Of a stretch of DNA of 17,148 bases, positions 1-7,047 are shown piece by piece. A program made the position numbers and the translations under genes. The notes below the pieces were generated by a model. That model saw nothing but the letters and a program-made list of their open reading frames with translations, searched no databases and had not been told where the DNA came from. The stretch lies in assembly GCA_002335425.1 (NCBI GenBank), contig DDCB01000014.1:1-17148 (forward strand), written 5' to 3'. Origin of the DNA: Chthonomonas sp. UBA2017. Its GTDB lineage: Bacteria; Armatimonadota; Fimbriimonadia; Fimbriimonadales; Fimbriimonadaceae. Each line of letters opens with the position of its first letter. Position 1 is the stretch's first letter.

Positions 1-1
1 C

Positions 2-655
2 GGCCGTGGGATCCCGATTCAGGACCTCATCCAAGAAGGAAATGTCGGCCTCATTCGAGCGGTGAGTAAGTTCGACCCCGAACGAGGATTTCGATTCAGC
101 ACCTATGCGACTTGGTGGATTCGCCAAGCGGTCACCCGGGCCATCAACGACCAAGGCCGAATGATTCGCGTCCCGATTCATATGGCCGAGTTCCAGGTCC
201 GGATGATGAAGACCTATTCGAGTCTGCAACAGGAGCTGGGACGCGATCCAACAGCGAGCGAAGTCGCCCAACGGCTCGGCCTTCCAGAGAGCCGGATTCA
301 AGAGTCGCTTCGCGCTCTTCAGGATGCTCTCTCCCTTGATGCGCCGACCTCCGACCAAGATGAGGGGTCGCTGGCGGACTATCTCCGCGACCCCGGTGGG
401 GGCGATCCGACCGAGGTCACGCACCGGGAGATGATCCGGCGAACGCTCGAAGATGCGATGAATGACCTCAATTCCCCTGAACGGAGCGTGATTTGCCTGC
501 GGTTTGGGTGGAAGGACGGTCGATATCGCTCGCTGGAAGAGGTCGCTCGCGAACTCCGTACCACTCGCGAAAAGGTGCGCCAGATCGAAAAGAACGCGCT
601 GAAGAAGCTCAAGAGCCCTGCGTCGGCCGAGCGACTACGCGAGGTGCTCGGCTAG
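2..655 (+). CDS. RpoD-family sigma-70 RNA polymerase sigma factor, 5' end outside the window
   Basis: This directs RNA polymerase to promoters. The reading frame is open from base 2, before any start codon, and codes for conserved sigma region 2 at once (IPIQDLIQEGNVGLIRAV, then FDPERGFRFSTYATWWIRQA, regions 2.3-2.4). The gene therefore begins left of the window, and the GTG at 62 is internal. Region 3 follows (IRVPIHMAE, then QELGRDPTASEVAQRLGLP). Region 4 ends the protein with a helix-turn-helix (SLEEVARELRTTREKVRQIE, then NALKKLKSP). The near-consensus 2.4 and 3.0 segments and the short RpoD-like tail point to a primary or group 2 sigma factor. The missing N-terminus, where region 1.1 would sit, prevents a choice. 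About 217 residues are visible. The stop TAG at 653-655 overlaps the stop of the convergent gene. Confidence 0.93.
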   Translation, partial: GRGIPIQDLIQEGNVGLIRAVSKFDPERGFRFSTYATWWIRQAVTRAINDQGRMIRVPIHMAEFQVRMMKTYSSLQQELGRDPTASEVAQRLGLPESRIQESLRALQDALSLDAPTSDQDEGSLADYLRDPGGGDPTEVTHREMIRRTLEDAMNDLNSPERSVICLRFGWKDGRYRSLEEVARELRTTREKVRQIEKNALKKLKSPASAERLREVLG

Positions 656-2682
656 TCGCTGGGCACGCGGTTCGCTTCTTGCAACAGCTCGGCGAGGTCG
701 GCAAGTCGCACCGAATCCCCGGACTGCTCTTTGACTGCGGGATCGAGCATGATCCGGCAGAATGGGCACCCGATGGCAATCGTCTTGGCACCCGTTTCCA
801 GAAGCTCGGCGACCCGCCGATTCGCTGGGCGCTCATGAGGCAACTCATCAAAGAACATCCGCCCGCCGCCTGCGCCGCAACAAAGCGTCTTGCGACCGTG
901 ATGTCGAGGCTCGACTAAGACCCGGTCATCGACGCCGCTCTCGGCCCAACGGACGAGGTCGATCGCCTCGGAATTGAGGTTGGTATCGTCCCCAAGCAGA
1001 TAGCGAGGGGCGTCGCTTTCATTGTTCACCCGGCCCAGATAGCACGGGTCGTGGAACGTCATTTCGCCTTGCTCTGGATGGACCCGATTCAGCTTTCCTT
1101 GCTCCACCAGTTCGCGCAGAAACTGGCTGTGGTGTTGGACTTCGTAGTGGCCTTCAAATTGCCCGTATTCGTTCTTCAGCGTGTTGAGGCAGTGCGGACA
1201 CGGCGTGACGATCTTCTTGACTTTATATTTATCGAAGGTCGCGATGTTGTTCATCGCCATCTCTTGGAACAAGAACTCATCGCCGACGCGGCGCGCACTG
1301 TCGCCGGTGCATTTTTCTTCGGTGCCGAGGCACGCAAAATCGACCCCGGCCTTGCCCATCAGTTCCGCCACCGCCTTGGTCGTTCGCATTGCCCCAGGAT
1401 CGGTGGCGCCCGCGCAGCCCACCCAGAACAGCACGTCGAACTCCTTCTTTTCTCGAGCCAAAGGCACGTTGAGCCCCTTCATCCAGTCTTCGCGGCTGCT
1501 CGATGGGGCCCCCCAAGCGTGGCCCGTACTTTGAGTTTGGCGAAGCATCACCGCCGGAGTGCCGGTCAGTTTGCCTTCGGCCACCAAGTGCCGCCTTGCA
1601 TCGACAATCAAATCAACGTGCCGAATCAGAACCGGACACGCCTCCACACAAGCATTGCAGGTCGTACAAGCCCAAAGCGCCTCGTCGGAGACCGTTTCGG
1701 CGACGTTTGAATCGGTCGCCATAATGCCATGGATGTCTTGGACGACTTTTTTCGGGTTCAAGACTTTGCCGACGCCATACGCAGGGCACACTTCGGTGCA
1801 TCGCCCGCACTCCATGCAAGCATCGAGCGACATCAGGTGCCAGCGGCTGAACTCCTTGGGAGTTGTTACGCCGATGAGCCCGGTCTTTTCGACCTCTTCC
1901 ATCGAGATCGGCTTCAGTTCGCCCATGGGCCAATCGGGCTTGTGAGCCGCGCTGAACATTGCATAGACAATGTGCTTGATCCGCATCTGGGGGATGACGG
2001 CGAAGAAAACCAGCACCCAGACCATGTGGAACCACCAGATCGCGACATAGCCCCCGTTGCTGACCCCCGGCATCAGTTGAGCCAGACCATATGACACCCA
2101 ACTAAAACCGTCCCACGGCTGGGGGTTGTTGCTGATCCGGGCGGCGGTCAAAAGGTATCCGGTGACGCCCACGAGCCAGAGCAAGAGCAAGGCCCAGTTA
2201 TCCTTCCAGTTGTGACTGATGACCTTGGGCCGAAAGCCGTTGCGCCGCACGATCGCCCAGGTCACCCCGATCACAAAAAGGAGCCCCAACGTCTCGAACA
2301 GCGCCTCATAAAGCAGATAGTAGTTGCCCTTGTGGAAATTCGGGATGCCGATCACCCAGCCGTACTTCGCGACAGCGAGAATGCTCGTCGCCACGAACAT
2401 CGCCAAGAAGCCGTAAAAGATCATCAAGTGCATCGGCGCCCCGCTTCGGGGGCGGCTCGACCGGACTTTTCGCTGGAAGAGAATGTACTGAACGAGGTTT
2501 TTGATCGGCTGGCGCGGCCAGTCGATCGGCTTGCCCGAGCTCCATTTGCGGGCTCGATCCACGATCTGATAGGCCAGATAGGCCAACGAAACCGCCACCA
2601 GCACGTAAAACAGCACTTGCTGCCACGCCGGCATGTGCATGAAGATGGTGCGGGTCGGAGTACCAGCCGAAAAATCCTGCAT
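652..2682 (-). CDS. Membrane-bound Fe-S oxidoreductase, EtfD/FadF/EMO type (probable ETF:menaquinone oxidoreductase)
   Basis: It probably carries electrons from electron-transfer flavoprotein to menaquinone, and is embedded in the inner membrane with a cytoplasmic Fe-S part. The N-terminal third has about five hydrophobic segments, like the NarI/HdrE cytochrome b-type subunit. Two 4Fe-4S motifs follow (CMECGRCTEVCP and CTTCNACVEACP). Then come two cysteine-rich CCG-type domains seen in HdrD/GlpC proteins: VGCAGA with CTGD, TPCPHC, HDPCYLGR, LCCGAGGG and IGCPFC. The fusion of these three parts in about 680 residues is typical of FadF, Rv0338c (EtfD) and syntrophic EMO proteins. The ATG at 2682 was chosen. 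An in-frame TTG at 2736 would add 18 residues, and ATGs at 2640/2634 lie closest to the first membrane segment; none has a clear Shine-Dalgarno. No etfAB or acyl-CoA dehydrogenase gene is in view, so the partner is inferred. Confidence 0.87.
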   Translation of the reverse strand: MQDFSAGTPTRTIFMHMPAWQQVLFYVLVAVSLAYLAYQIVDRARKWSSGKPIDWPRQPIKNLVQYILFQRKVRSSRPRSGAPMHLMIFYGFLAMFVATSILAVAKYGWVIGIPNFHKGNYYLLYEALFETLGLLFVIGVTWAIVRRNGFRPKVISHNWKDNWALLLLWLVGVTGYLLTAARISNNPQPWDGFSWVSYGLAQLMPGVSNGGYVAIWWFHMVWVLVFFAVIPQMRIKHIVYAMFSAAHKPDWPMGELKPISMEEVEKTGLIGVTTPKEFSRWHLMSLDACMECGRCTEVCPAYGVGKVLNPKKVVQDIHGIMATDSNVAETVSDEALWACTTCNACVEACPVLIRHVDLIVDARRHLVAEGKLTGTPAVMLRQTQSTGHAWGAPSSSREDWMKGLNVPLAREKKEFDVLFWVGCAGATDPGAMRTTKAVAELMGKAGVDFACLGTEEKCTGDSARRVGDEFLFQEMAMNNIATFDKYKVKKIVTPCPHCLNTLKNEYGQFEGHYEVQHHSQFLRELVEQGKLNRVHPEQGEMTFHDPCYLGRVNNESDAPRYLLGDDTNLNSEAIDLVRWAESGVDDRVLVEPRHHGRKTLCCGAGGGRMFFDELPHERPANRRVAELLETGAKTIAIGCPFCRIMLDPAVKEQSGDSVRLADLAELLQEANRVPSD

Positions 2683-2793
2683 CTTGAACGTACTTAGGTT
2701 CGGCCCAAATGCTCCAATTCCTTCGCGACCGACCAAATTGGCCGCTGAGAATCGTCCACGCTCGGAATGGAGTCGCCGGGATCGGCAATTTCG

Positions 2794-3351
2794 CTATACG
2801 ATCTTTGCTGGTAACTCGGGGTAAGCGAGATTCCAGGCTTCCACGTCCATGACCACACTGGAAATCTGGTGCGTCCACGGATGGTTCTTCGAGGGAAACG
2901 CAGACCTGATCCTTTGTTGCCAAAAGGTGCCTAGCAAAGCCTTATCCAAGGGCTTGGGAGGCTCGAAAACCAAAACGAAAACGACCTTCGATGCTTGAAA
3001 ACCGCCTGACCAAGCCAGGAATGCGGACGTTCCAAAGAACTTCGACCGCATCTCAAGTCCGAAAGACTCACTCGACATTTTCTCGATGAAGCTATCCCGC
3101 TGACCCTCCAGATGTTGAGCAGGGATCTGAGCGGCGTCCCAATGCTTCACTTCAATCCAAAGCCATTCCTGCGGGAGCCGGACTCGAAAGTCAACACCGT
3201 TCCAAATGAGGTTGCCTTCGCCGTCCTCATTGACCGGCCGATCATGCTTTTTGACCTCAAGCGCCTGCGAAAAGTCAAATTCGATGCCGCTTTCAACTAC
3301 TTTGCTCACGGACGATTTTTCTCCCCGTAGCCCTCGCAAGCTCACGATCAT
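2794..3351 (-). CDS. Hypothetical protein with a PD-(D/E)XK-like core, partner of the upstream ATPase
   Basis: I do not recognise a named family. The 185-residue protein is soluble, with no signal peptide or membrane segment. A stretch around residues 48-70 reads NLIWNGVDFRVRL and then WLWIEVKHW. An aspartate (D54) on one predicted strand followed by E67-x-K69 on the next is the arrangement of PD-(D/E)XK nucleases, so a DNA or RNA nuclease role is inferred from motif spacing alone. It overlaps the 3' end of the ATPase gene by 59 bases from the ATG at 3351. A GTG at 3309, preceded by GGGGAG at a long 11-base spacing, would shorten the overlap to 17 bases and the protein to 171 residues. Overlap and shared orientation indicate coupled expression. 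G+C is lower than in the flanking housekeeping genes. Confidence 0.72.
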   Translation of the reverse strand: MIVSLRGLRGEKSSVSKVVESGIEFDFSQALEVKKHDRPVNEDGEGNLIWNGVDFRVRLPQEWLWIEVKHWDAAQIPAQHLEGQRDSFIEKMSSESFGLEMRSKFFGTSAFLAWSGGFQASKVVFVLVFEPPKPLDKALLGTFWQQRIRSAFPSKNHPWTHQISSVVMDVEAWNLAYPELPAKIV

Positions 3352-4363
3352 AGAGCGAACTGTATTGGTCGAGGATGGCGTTCGGCACTAACTCGCTAAA
3401 GCTCGAGAACGAACTGACCTCGGTGCCGTTTGGGCCATGCCGAAGGCTGATGAAGCGCGCTTCATCATTGCCGAGCTGCAGATCAAGTTCTTTGAGGATG
3501 ACGTAGCTGTGGGTCGCGAGGAAGACTTGGACACCAGCTCGCGACAAGGCGAGGATCGCACCCACAACTTCGTCCATCAAGATGGGGTTGAGATTGACTT
3601 CAGGCTCGTCCCAAAAGAGCGTGCTCCCCGGACCGAGCCACCCCGTTTGGACTAAGCGAATCAAAGTCGCGATCTTTCGAAGCCCCTCCGCGACAGACGG
3701 CATCGGCAAGCGAGTTGACTCGGTGGCCAAGTAAAACCGCTCGCCCTGGAGCTCAAGGGTTCCTCCGAGGATTGCGGTCAAGTCCGCGACGAGTTTCATT
3801 GCGGGCTCGTCCAGCTCTCTTTTTTCTGGGCTCAGCAGCAGACTGACGATCTCTCGATGAGTCAGATCAAAGTCAATCCTGTAGTTATCGAAGGTCGAGA
3901 CAAACCCCTTGGTATGGGCCATCATATCGATCGCAGGAATGAAAACGGGCATCGAGCTTTGCTCTGGAATATCCCCAGAATAGAGGACGACCCCAAAGGA
4001 AGGAGTCGCGTTGCTTGAGATTTCTGGATCTTCTGACTCGATCAATGGTGGCATAGCTGAAATCCGCCACGTCGTGTCGCCAAATACTCCGCCAGCGTCT
4101 GCGCTTTCACGTCTCAATCCCCCATTTCGAATGAGCTGAGAGTTCGACTGATCGAGCTGAAAGACCATTACTAGCTGCGGATGCCCGTACCTCAGCCATG
4201 ACAGGTGAACCGCATACAGGACTTTGAGGATGTGGGTCTTGCCGGTCCCGTTCTCGCCGATGATTGCGTTCACGCCAGGAACAAAGCTCAGCTTGGCGCG
4301 CTCGAACGCGGTGAAGTTCTCAAGCTCCAGTTCTTTGTGGGTCGGAAATGGTTGTTCGCTCAC
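3293..4363 (-). CDS. AAA_15/AAA_21-type (ABC/SMC-like) ATPase, candidate defence-system component
   Basis: This is an ABC-class ATPase of the kind found in OLD-like and overcoming-type defence modules. The GTG at 4363 is chosen because AGGAGG (4369-4374 on the opposite strand) lies 5 bases in front of it; the frame stays open further upstream but that part looks non-coding. The 356-residue product starts with ELENFTAFERAKLSF, the usual first strand. Walker A is GENGTGKT (residues 36-43), the AEGLRK signature-like segment lies near 228, Walker B is LFWDEPEVNLNP (D252, E253) and the switch histidine sits in ATHSYVIL (H285). The long variable middle is typical of this family. No TOPRIM or nuclease domain is fused; the overlapping downstream gene may supply it. 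Four hand-counted 60-base lines in the cassette average about 52% G+C, against about 60% or more in neighbouring genes, which hints at horizontal acquisition. The target and trigger are unknown. Confidence 0.88.
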   Translation of the reverse strand: MSEQPFPTHKELELENFTAFERAKLSFVPGVNAIIGENGTGKTHILKVLYAVHLSWLRYGHPQLVMVFQLDQSNSQLIRNGGLRRESADAGGVFGDTTWRISAMPPLIESEDPEISSNATPSFGVVLYSGDIPEQSSMPVFIPAIDMMAHTKGFVSTFDNYRIDFDLTHREIVSLLLSPEKRELDEPAMKLVADLTAILGGTLELQGERFYLATESTRLPMPSVAEGLRKIATLIRLVQTGWLGPGSTLFWDEPEVNLNPILMDEVVGAILALSRAGVQVFLATHSYVILKELDLQLGNDEARFISLRHGPNGTEVSSFSSFSELVPNAILDQYSSLYDRELARATGRKIVREQSS

Positions 4364-4368
4364 TGAAT

Positions 4369-4374
4369 CCTCCT
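4369..4374 (-). promoter_or_regulatory. Strong ribosome binding site deciding the ATPase start
   Basis: On the minus strand AGGAGG stands 5 bases before GTG 4363. It is one of the few near-perfect Shine-Dalgarno sequences in the window. It rules out the much longer upstream reading frame, which would run across the region in front of darA. Confidence 0.8.
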
Positions 4375-4522
4375 CACCAGAATACCGCGCGGCGCTTTTT
4401 GAGCGTTGCAGCTTGGCCGTGCCGGTGCCTCGATGGTGAGTAGGCCTCGACCCCACGCTCGGATCTCCGTCGAATTCCGCCGTTTCAAAGTCGAAAGTGG
4501 CATAGCTCCAAGAGAGTCGTGT

Positions 4523-4528
4523 TATGCT
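4523..4528 (+). promoter_or_regulatory. Candidate -10 box for darA-holB-tgt, leaderless or near-leaderless
   Basis: TATGCT, preceded by TG one base upstream (extended -10), lies 9 bases before the GTG start of darA. Transcription would begin at or within a few bases of the start codon. No convincing -35 is visible and no Shine-Dalgarno precedes the GTG. The same layout recurs before three other genes in the window. Confidence 0.42.
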
Positions 4529-4537
4529 AAAGCTAAC

Positions 4538-4867
4538 GTGAAGCTTGTCGTCGCGATTGTTCAGCAGCGAGATCGGGCCAAGATTGGGGATGAGCTCGTC
4601 AAAGCTGGGTTCAAATACACGGTCTTTGCCTCGCAAGGCGGGTTCTTAGGCCAATCGAGTGCGACGTTCTTGGTCGGGGTCGATCCGGAGGACGTTTCGG
4701 TCGTGGTGAAGCTCGTCCAGAGCTATTGTCAGTCCCGCGAGCAGCTGGTGAACATCGCTCCTTTCGATCTCCCCAATCCGGGTAGCCTGATCCCGAGCGC
4801 CGTCAACGTCCCGGTCGGGGGCGCGGTGGTTTTTGTTCTGGATGTTAGCGAGTTCCACCAGATTTGA
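4538..4867 (+). CDS. darA: Cyclic-di-AMP receptor, DarA (PII-like, YaaQ/DUF970 family)
   Basis: This small trimeric cytosolic protein has a PII-like fold and binds the second messenger c-di-AMP. Starting at GTG 4538, the 109-residue product matches the usual family length. It begins MKLVVAIVQQRDRAKIGDEL and has the GGFLGQSSATFLVGV segment at about residues 34-48, matching the conserved TGGFLxxGNTTFLIGV region. A CxxREQ segment (about 64-69) ends the core, and the C-terminal VGGAVVFVLDV strand completes the fold. An upstream-extended start would add an arginine-rich, non-conserved leader and is rejected. The gene is followed directly by holB, an order (yaaQ near holB) also found in Bacillus, which strongly supports the assignment. 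c-di-AMP cyclase and phosphodiesterase genes are not in the window. Confidence 0.92.
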   Translation: MKLVVAIVQQRDRAKIGDELVKAGFKYTVFASQGGFLGQSSATFLVGVDPEDVSVVVKLVQSYCQSREQLVNIAPFDLPNPGSLIPSAVNVPVGGAVVFVLDVSEFHQI

Positions 4868-5795
4868 ACGAGAAAAGTGGCCCGGTTTAAGTCCGGCTCT
4901 TGACCTTGTCGATTCCATTTTTCGGGGCGGGGATCTGCCCCGCTCGGTCCTCTTGTTTGGGCCAGAGGGCAGCGGAACGCTGGATCTCGCGCGGCATCTG
5001 GCCCACTTTGCTTTGTGCCTCGATCCTCAGACGGGCGGGCCGTGTGGGGAGTGCAAAGCGTGTCGCGGGTTCCAGAACGGCAACGCCGTCGACTTTCAGC
5101 TGATCGCTCCTGCGGGGCGGCAATACATGATTCGCAACAGCGCCGTCGCCCGAGGAGCCGCCGATGATGACGAGTCGAGCACCGTCCCGATCCTGGACTT
5201 TTTCCGAACTCGTCCACTGGTCGCTCGGCACAAAGCGGTGCTGATCCACGACGCCCATCGCATGAACCTCGCCACCAGCAACGCCTTGCTGAAGACCCTC
5301 GAAGAGCCGATGCCTCATGCCAAGCTCATCCTGACGACCGAGTCCCCGAGCCAGCTCGCTCCGACAATCCTCTCTCGTTGCTTTCTCATCCGGTGCAGCC
5401 TGCCCGAGCGGCTGGATGAAGCGACCCCGATGGAGCGCATTTTCTCCGAAGGAAGCCCCGGCCGCTTGGACGCGATTCGGGCCCAACCTGGGCCGTATCA
5501 AGCTCTCTTTGAGGTTTTGGAGCGAATCGAGGGGGCGGATGCGCGAGCGGCCTTGCGCGTGGCCGAGCTCTTTCGAGCCGCGACCGAAAATCTCCCGACC
5601 CAAGGCGACCAAGGCGCGCGCTTTCGTCAGGCGGAATCCTTGAGGCTCCTCGCTGCTTATTGGCTCTGCCAACATCCCGACCGACCCGAGTCGCTGAGCC
5701 AAGTGATCGAGGCGCATCGCCGAACGCTCGGCAACGTGAATTTTGCCCTAGAGACCGACGCTCTCTTTACTGACCTCTTGCAGGTCCGGAGCTGA
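4842..5795 (+). CDS. holB: DNA polymerase III subunit delta'
   Basis: This is the clamp-loader subunit that, with delta and tau/gamma, opens the sliding clamp on DNA. The P-loop position reads FGPEGSGTLDLA (about residues 39-50). The lysine of GKT is absent, as expected for delta', which is commonly a non-hydrolysing wedge. A zinc-binding cluster (C59, C68, C71, C74) follows. Then come KAVLIHDAHRMN (degenerate Walker B), NALLKTLEEP and the arginine-finger motif ILSRC, all in delta' order. The 317-residue length fits the family. The ATG at 4842 was used, overlapping the end of darA by 26 bases; an in-frame TTG at 4833 is also possible. The overlap suggests translational coupling in a darA-holB-tgt operon. 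Confidence 0.92.
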   Translation: MLASSTRFEREKWPGLSPALDLVDSIFRGGDLPRSVLLFGPEGSGTLDLARHLAHFALCLDPQTGGPCGECKACRGFQNGNAVDFQLIAPAGRQYMIRNSAVARGAADDDESSTVPILDFFRTRPLVARHKAVLIHDAHRMNLATSNALLKTLEEPMPHAKLILTTESPSQLAPTILSRCFLIRCSLPERLDEATPMERIFSEGSPGRLDAIRAQPGPYQALFEVLERIEGADARAALRVAELFRAATENLPTQGDQGARFRQAESLRLLAAYWLCQHPDRPESLSQVIEAHRRTLGNVNFALETDALFTDLLQVRS

Positions 5796-5804
5796 TCGAG
5801 CCCC

Positions 5805-6905
5805 ATGCCGACGGTTCAGTTCGAACATCTGGGCTCGTGCCCGCACACGGGGGCTCGGCGAGGCCGGCTTCACACCCCGCAGGGCACCGTCGAAACGCCG
5901 GCGTTTATGCCGGTCGGCACTCAAGGCACCGTCAAGACCGTCGGCTCTGAGGATCTTGAGGCCCTTGGCTTCGAGCTGATCTTGTCGAACACCTATCATC
6001 TGAGCCTTCGGCCGACGAGTGAGCTGGTCGAGAAGCTAGGCGGTCTGCATCGCTTTATGGGCTGGAGCGGCTCGATCCTCACGGATTCGGGCGGCTATCA
6101 GGTGATGAGTCTCTCGAAGATGCGCACGATCAGCGACGAGGGCGTTCGGTTCAAATCGCACCTCGATGGGTCCGAGCTTTTTTTGACTCCGGAGCGCTCC
6201 ATCGAGATTCAGGGCGAGCTCGGAGTGGACATCAGCATGATGCTCGATGAGTGCCCGCCCTATCCGTGCACCCGAGATGAGGCGGCCCAGGCCATGCAGC
6301 GAACTCATCGATGGGCGTCGCGCAACCTCGCTGCTCGGAGAGAATCCCAAGCCGTCTTCGGCATTGTCCAAGGCGGGGTGCATGAAGACCTCCGCACTGA
6401 ATCCGCCCAGTTCATGTCGGAGCTTCCGTTTGAAGGGTTTGCGATCGGCGGCGTCAGCGTCGGCGAGCCGACCGAGATGCAGTACCCGGTGGTCCGGCAC
6501 ACGGCCCCGCTGTTGCCCCGAGATCAAGTGCGCTACTTGATGGGGGTTGGCCATCCCCAAGACATTCTGCACGCGGTGGAATCAGGGGTGGACCTGTTTG
6601 ATTGCGTCTTGCCCACGCGCATGGCTCGACACCACTGCCTCTACACGCTCCAGGGCCGGATCAATATTCTCAATCGCCAGTGGGCGGAGCACCCGGGCCC
6701 CGTCGATCCGGAGTCGGTCTTTCCGATGACGGAGCGGTACTCGGCGGCCTACCTTCGGCACCTCTTTAAGGCCCAAGAGCCTCTCGGAGCGCGGCTGGCG
6801 ACGCTCCACAACTTGTCGTTTTACGCCCGGTTGATGCGCGAGATTCGGGATGCCATCGAGCAAGGGAGCTGGCCACAACTTCGGGAACGTTACGCCCAGG
6901 CCTAG
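5805..6905 (+). CDS. tgt: tRNA-guanine transglycosylase (queuosine pathway), variant without zinc cysteines
   Basis: It exchanges guanine-34 of GUN-anticodon tRNAs for preQ1 on the way to queuosine. The 366-residue TIM barrel has family motifs in order: SNTYHLSLRP, TDSGGYQVMSL (D94), MMLDECPP, FGIVQGG, GFAIGGVSVGEP and FDCVLPTR (nucleophile D266). The cysteine in DECPP is the bacterial, preQ1-type residue. The usual zinc site CxCxxC before the YxRAYLRHL motif is absent. The aligned stretch reads VDPESVFPMTERYSAAYLRHL, so the three cysteines are S304, F306 and T309, while the histidine ligand (H335 in TLHNL) remains. ARNG after PTR is also altered to ARHH. The gene follows holB by 9 bases, with the ATG at 5805. 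Catalysis may be retained with altered structural support, or specificity may be changed. Confidence 0.93.
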   Translation: MPTVQFEHLGSCPHTGARRGRLHTPQGTVETPAFMPVGTQGTVKTVGSEDLEALGFELILSNTYHLSLRPTSELVEKLGGLHRFMGWSGSILTDSGGYQVMSLSKMRTISDEGVRFKSHLDGSELFLTPERSIEIQGELGVDISMMLDECPPYPCTRDEAAQAMQRTHRWASRNLAARRESQAVFGIVQGGVHEDLRTESAQFMSELPFEGFAIGGVSVGEPTEMQYPVVRHTAPLLPRDQVRYLMGVGHPQDILHAVESGVDLFDCVLPTRMARHHCLYTLQGRINILNRQWAEHPGPVDPESVFPMTERYSAAYLRHLFKAQEPLGARLATLHNLSFYARLMREIRDAIEQGSWPQLRERYAQA

Positions 6906-6918
6906 TCGTAATCCCGAG

Positions 6919-6979
6919 CAAGAGAGGGCGACCGTGCCGATTGAATTGGGGTCCTGACGACTCGGAGCACCCTCTCTTG
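6919..6979. other. Long hairpin downstream of tgt
   Basis: CAAGAGAGGG (6919-6928) and CCCTCTCTTG (6970-6979) are perfect 10-base inverted arms. Inside them TGCCGA (6935-6940) can pair with TCGG and GCA at 6962-6969 around a two-base bulge, giving an extended imperfect stem with a loop of about 21 bases. There is no T-run after the right arm, so it is not a textbook intrinsic terminator. It could end the darA-holB-tgt transcript, protect its 3' end or act as a small RNA. Confidence 0.45.
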
Positions 6980-7034
6980 ATGGTTCTGGTCAGACTAGAC
7001 GCGGCCTGGATGGGAAGGTTCAGTGCCGGGCTGG

Positions 7035-7040
7035 TAAATT
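7035..7040 (+). promoter_or_regulatory. Candidate extended -10 box for the HerA-like ATPase
   Basis: TAAATT, preceded by TGG, ends 7 bases before the ATG at 7048. No Shine-Dalgarno and no clear -35 are visible, so the transcript would be leaderless. The similar layout before darA, pcrA and the metallopeptidase supports it. Confidence 0.4.
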
Positions 7041-7047
7041 GTCGTTT

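Noticed and set aside
4406..4537. Upstream extension of darA by 44 codons
   Set aside because: DarA family proteins are about 109 residues and start at the MKLVVAIVQ strand. The extension overlaps the divergent promoter region.
4364..4636. Upstream extension of the ATPase frame by 91 codons
   Set aside because: The added part has no conserved ATPase sequence, crosses the darA promoter and start, and is bypassed by the AGGAGG in front of GTG 4363.
4962..4994. Degenerate P-loop in HolB as evidence of a broken gene
   Set aside because: Loss of the P-loop lysine is common in delta' subunits, which need not bind ATP. The rest of the protein is intact.
6906..7047. tRNA or riboswitch in the gap after tgt
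   Set aside because: The arms do not form a cloverleaf, there is no GGTTCGAATCC-type T-loop, and no known preQ1 riboswitch core was recognised.
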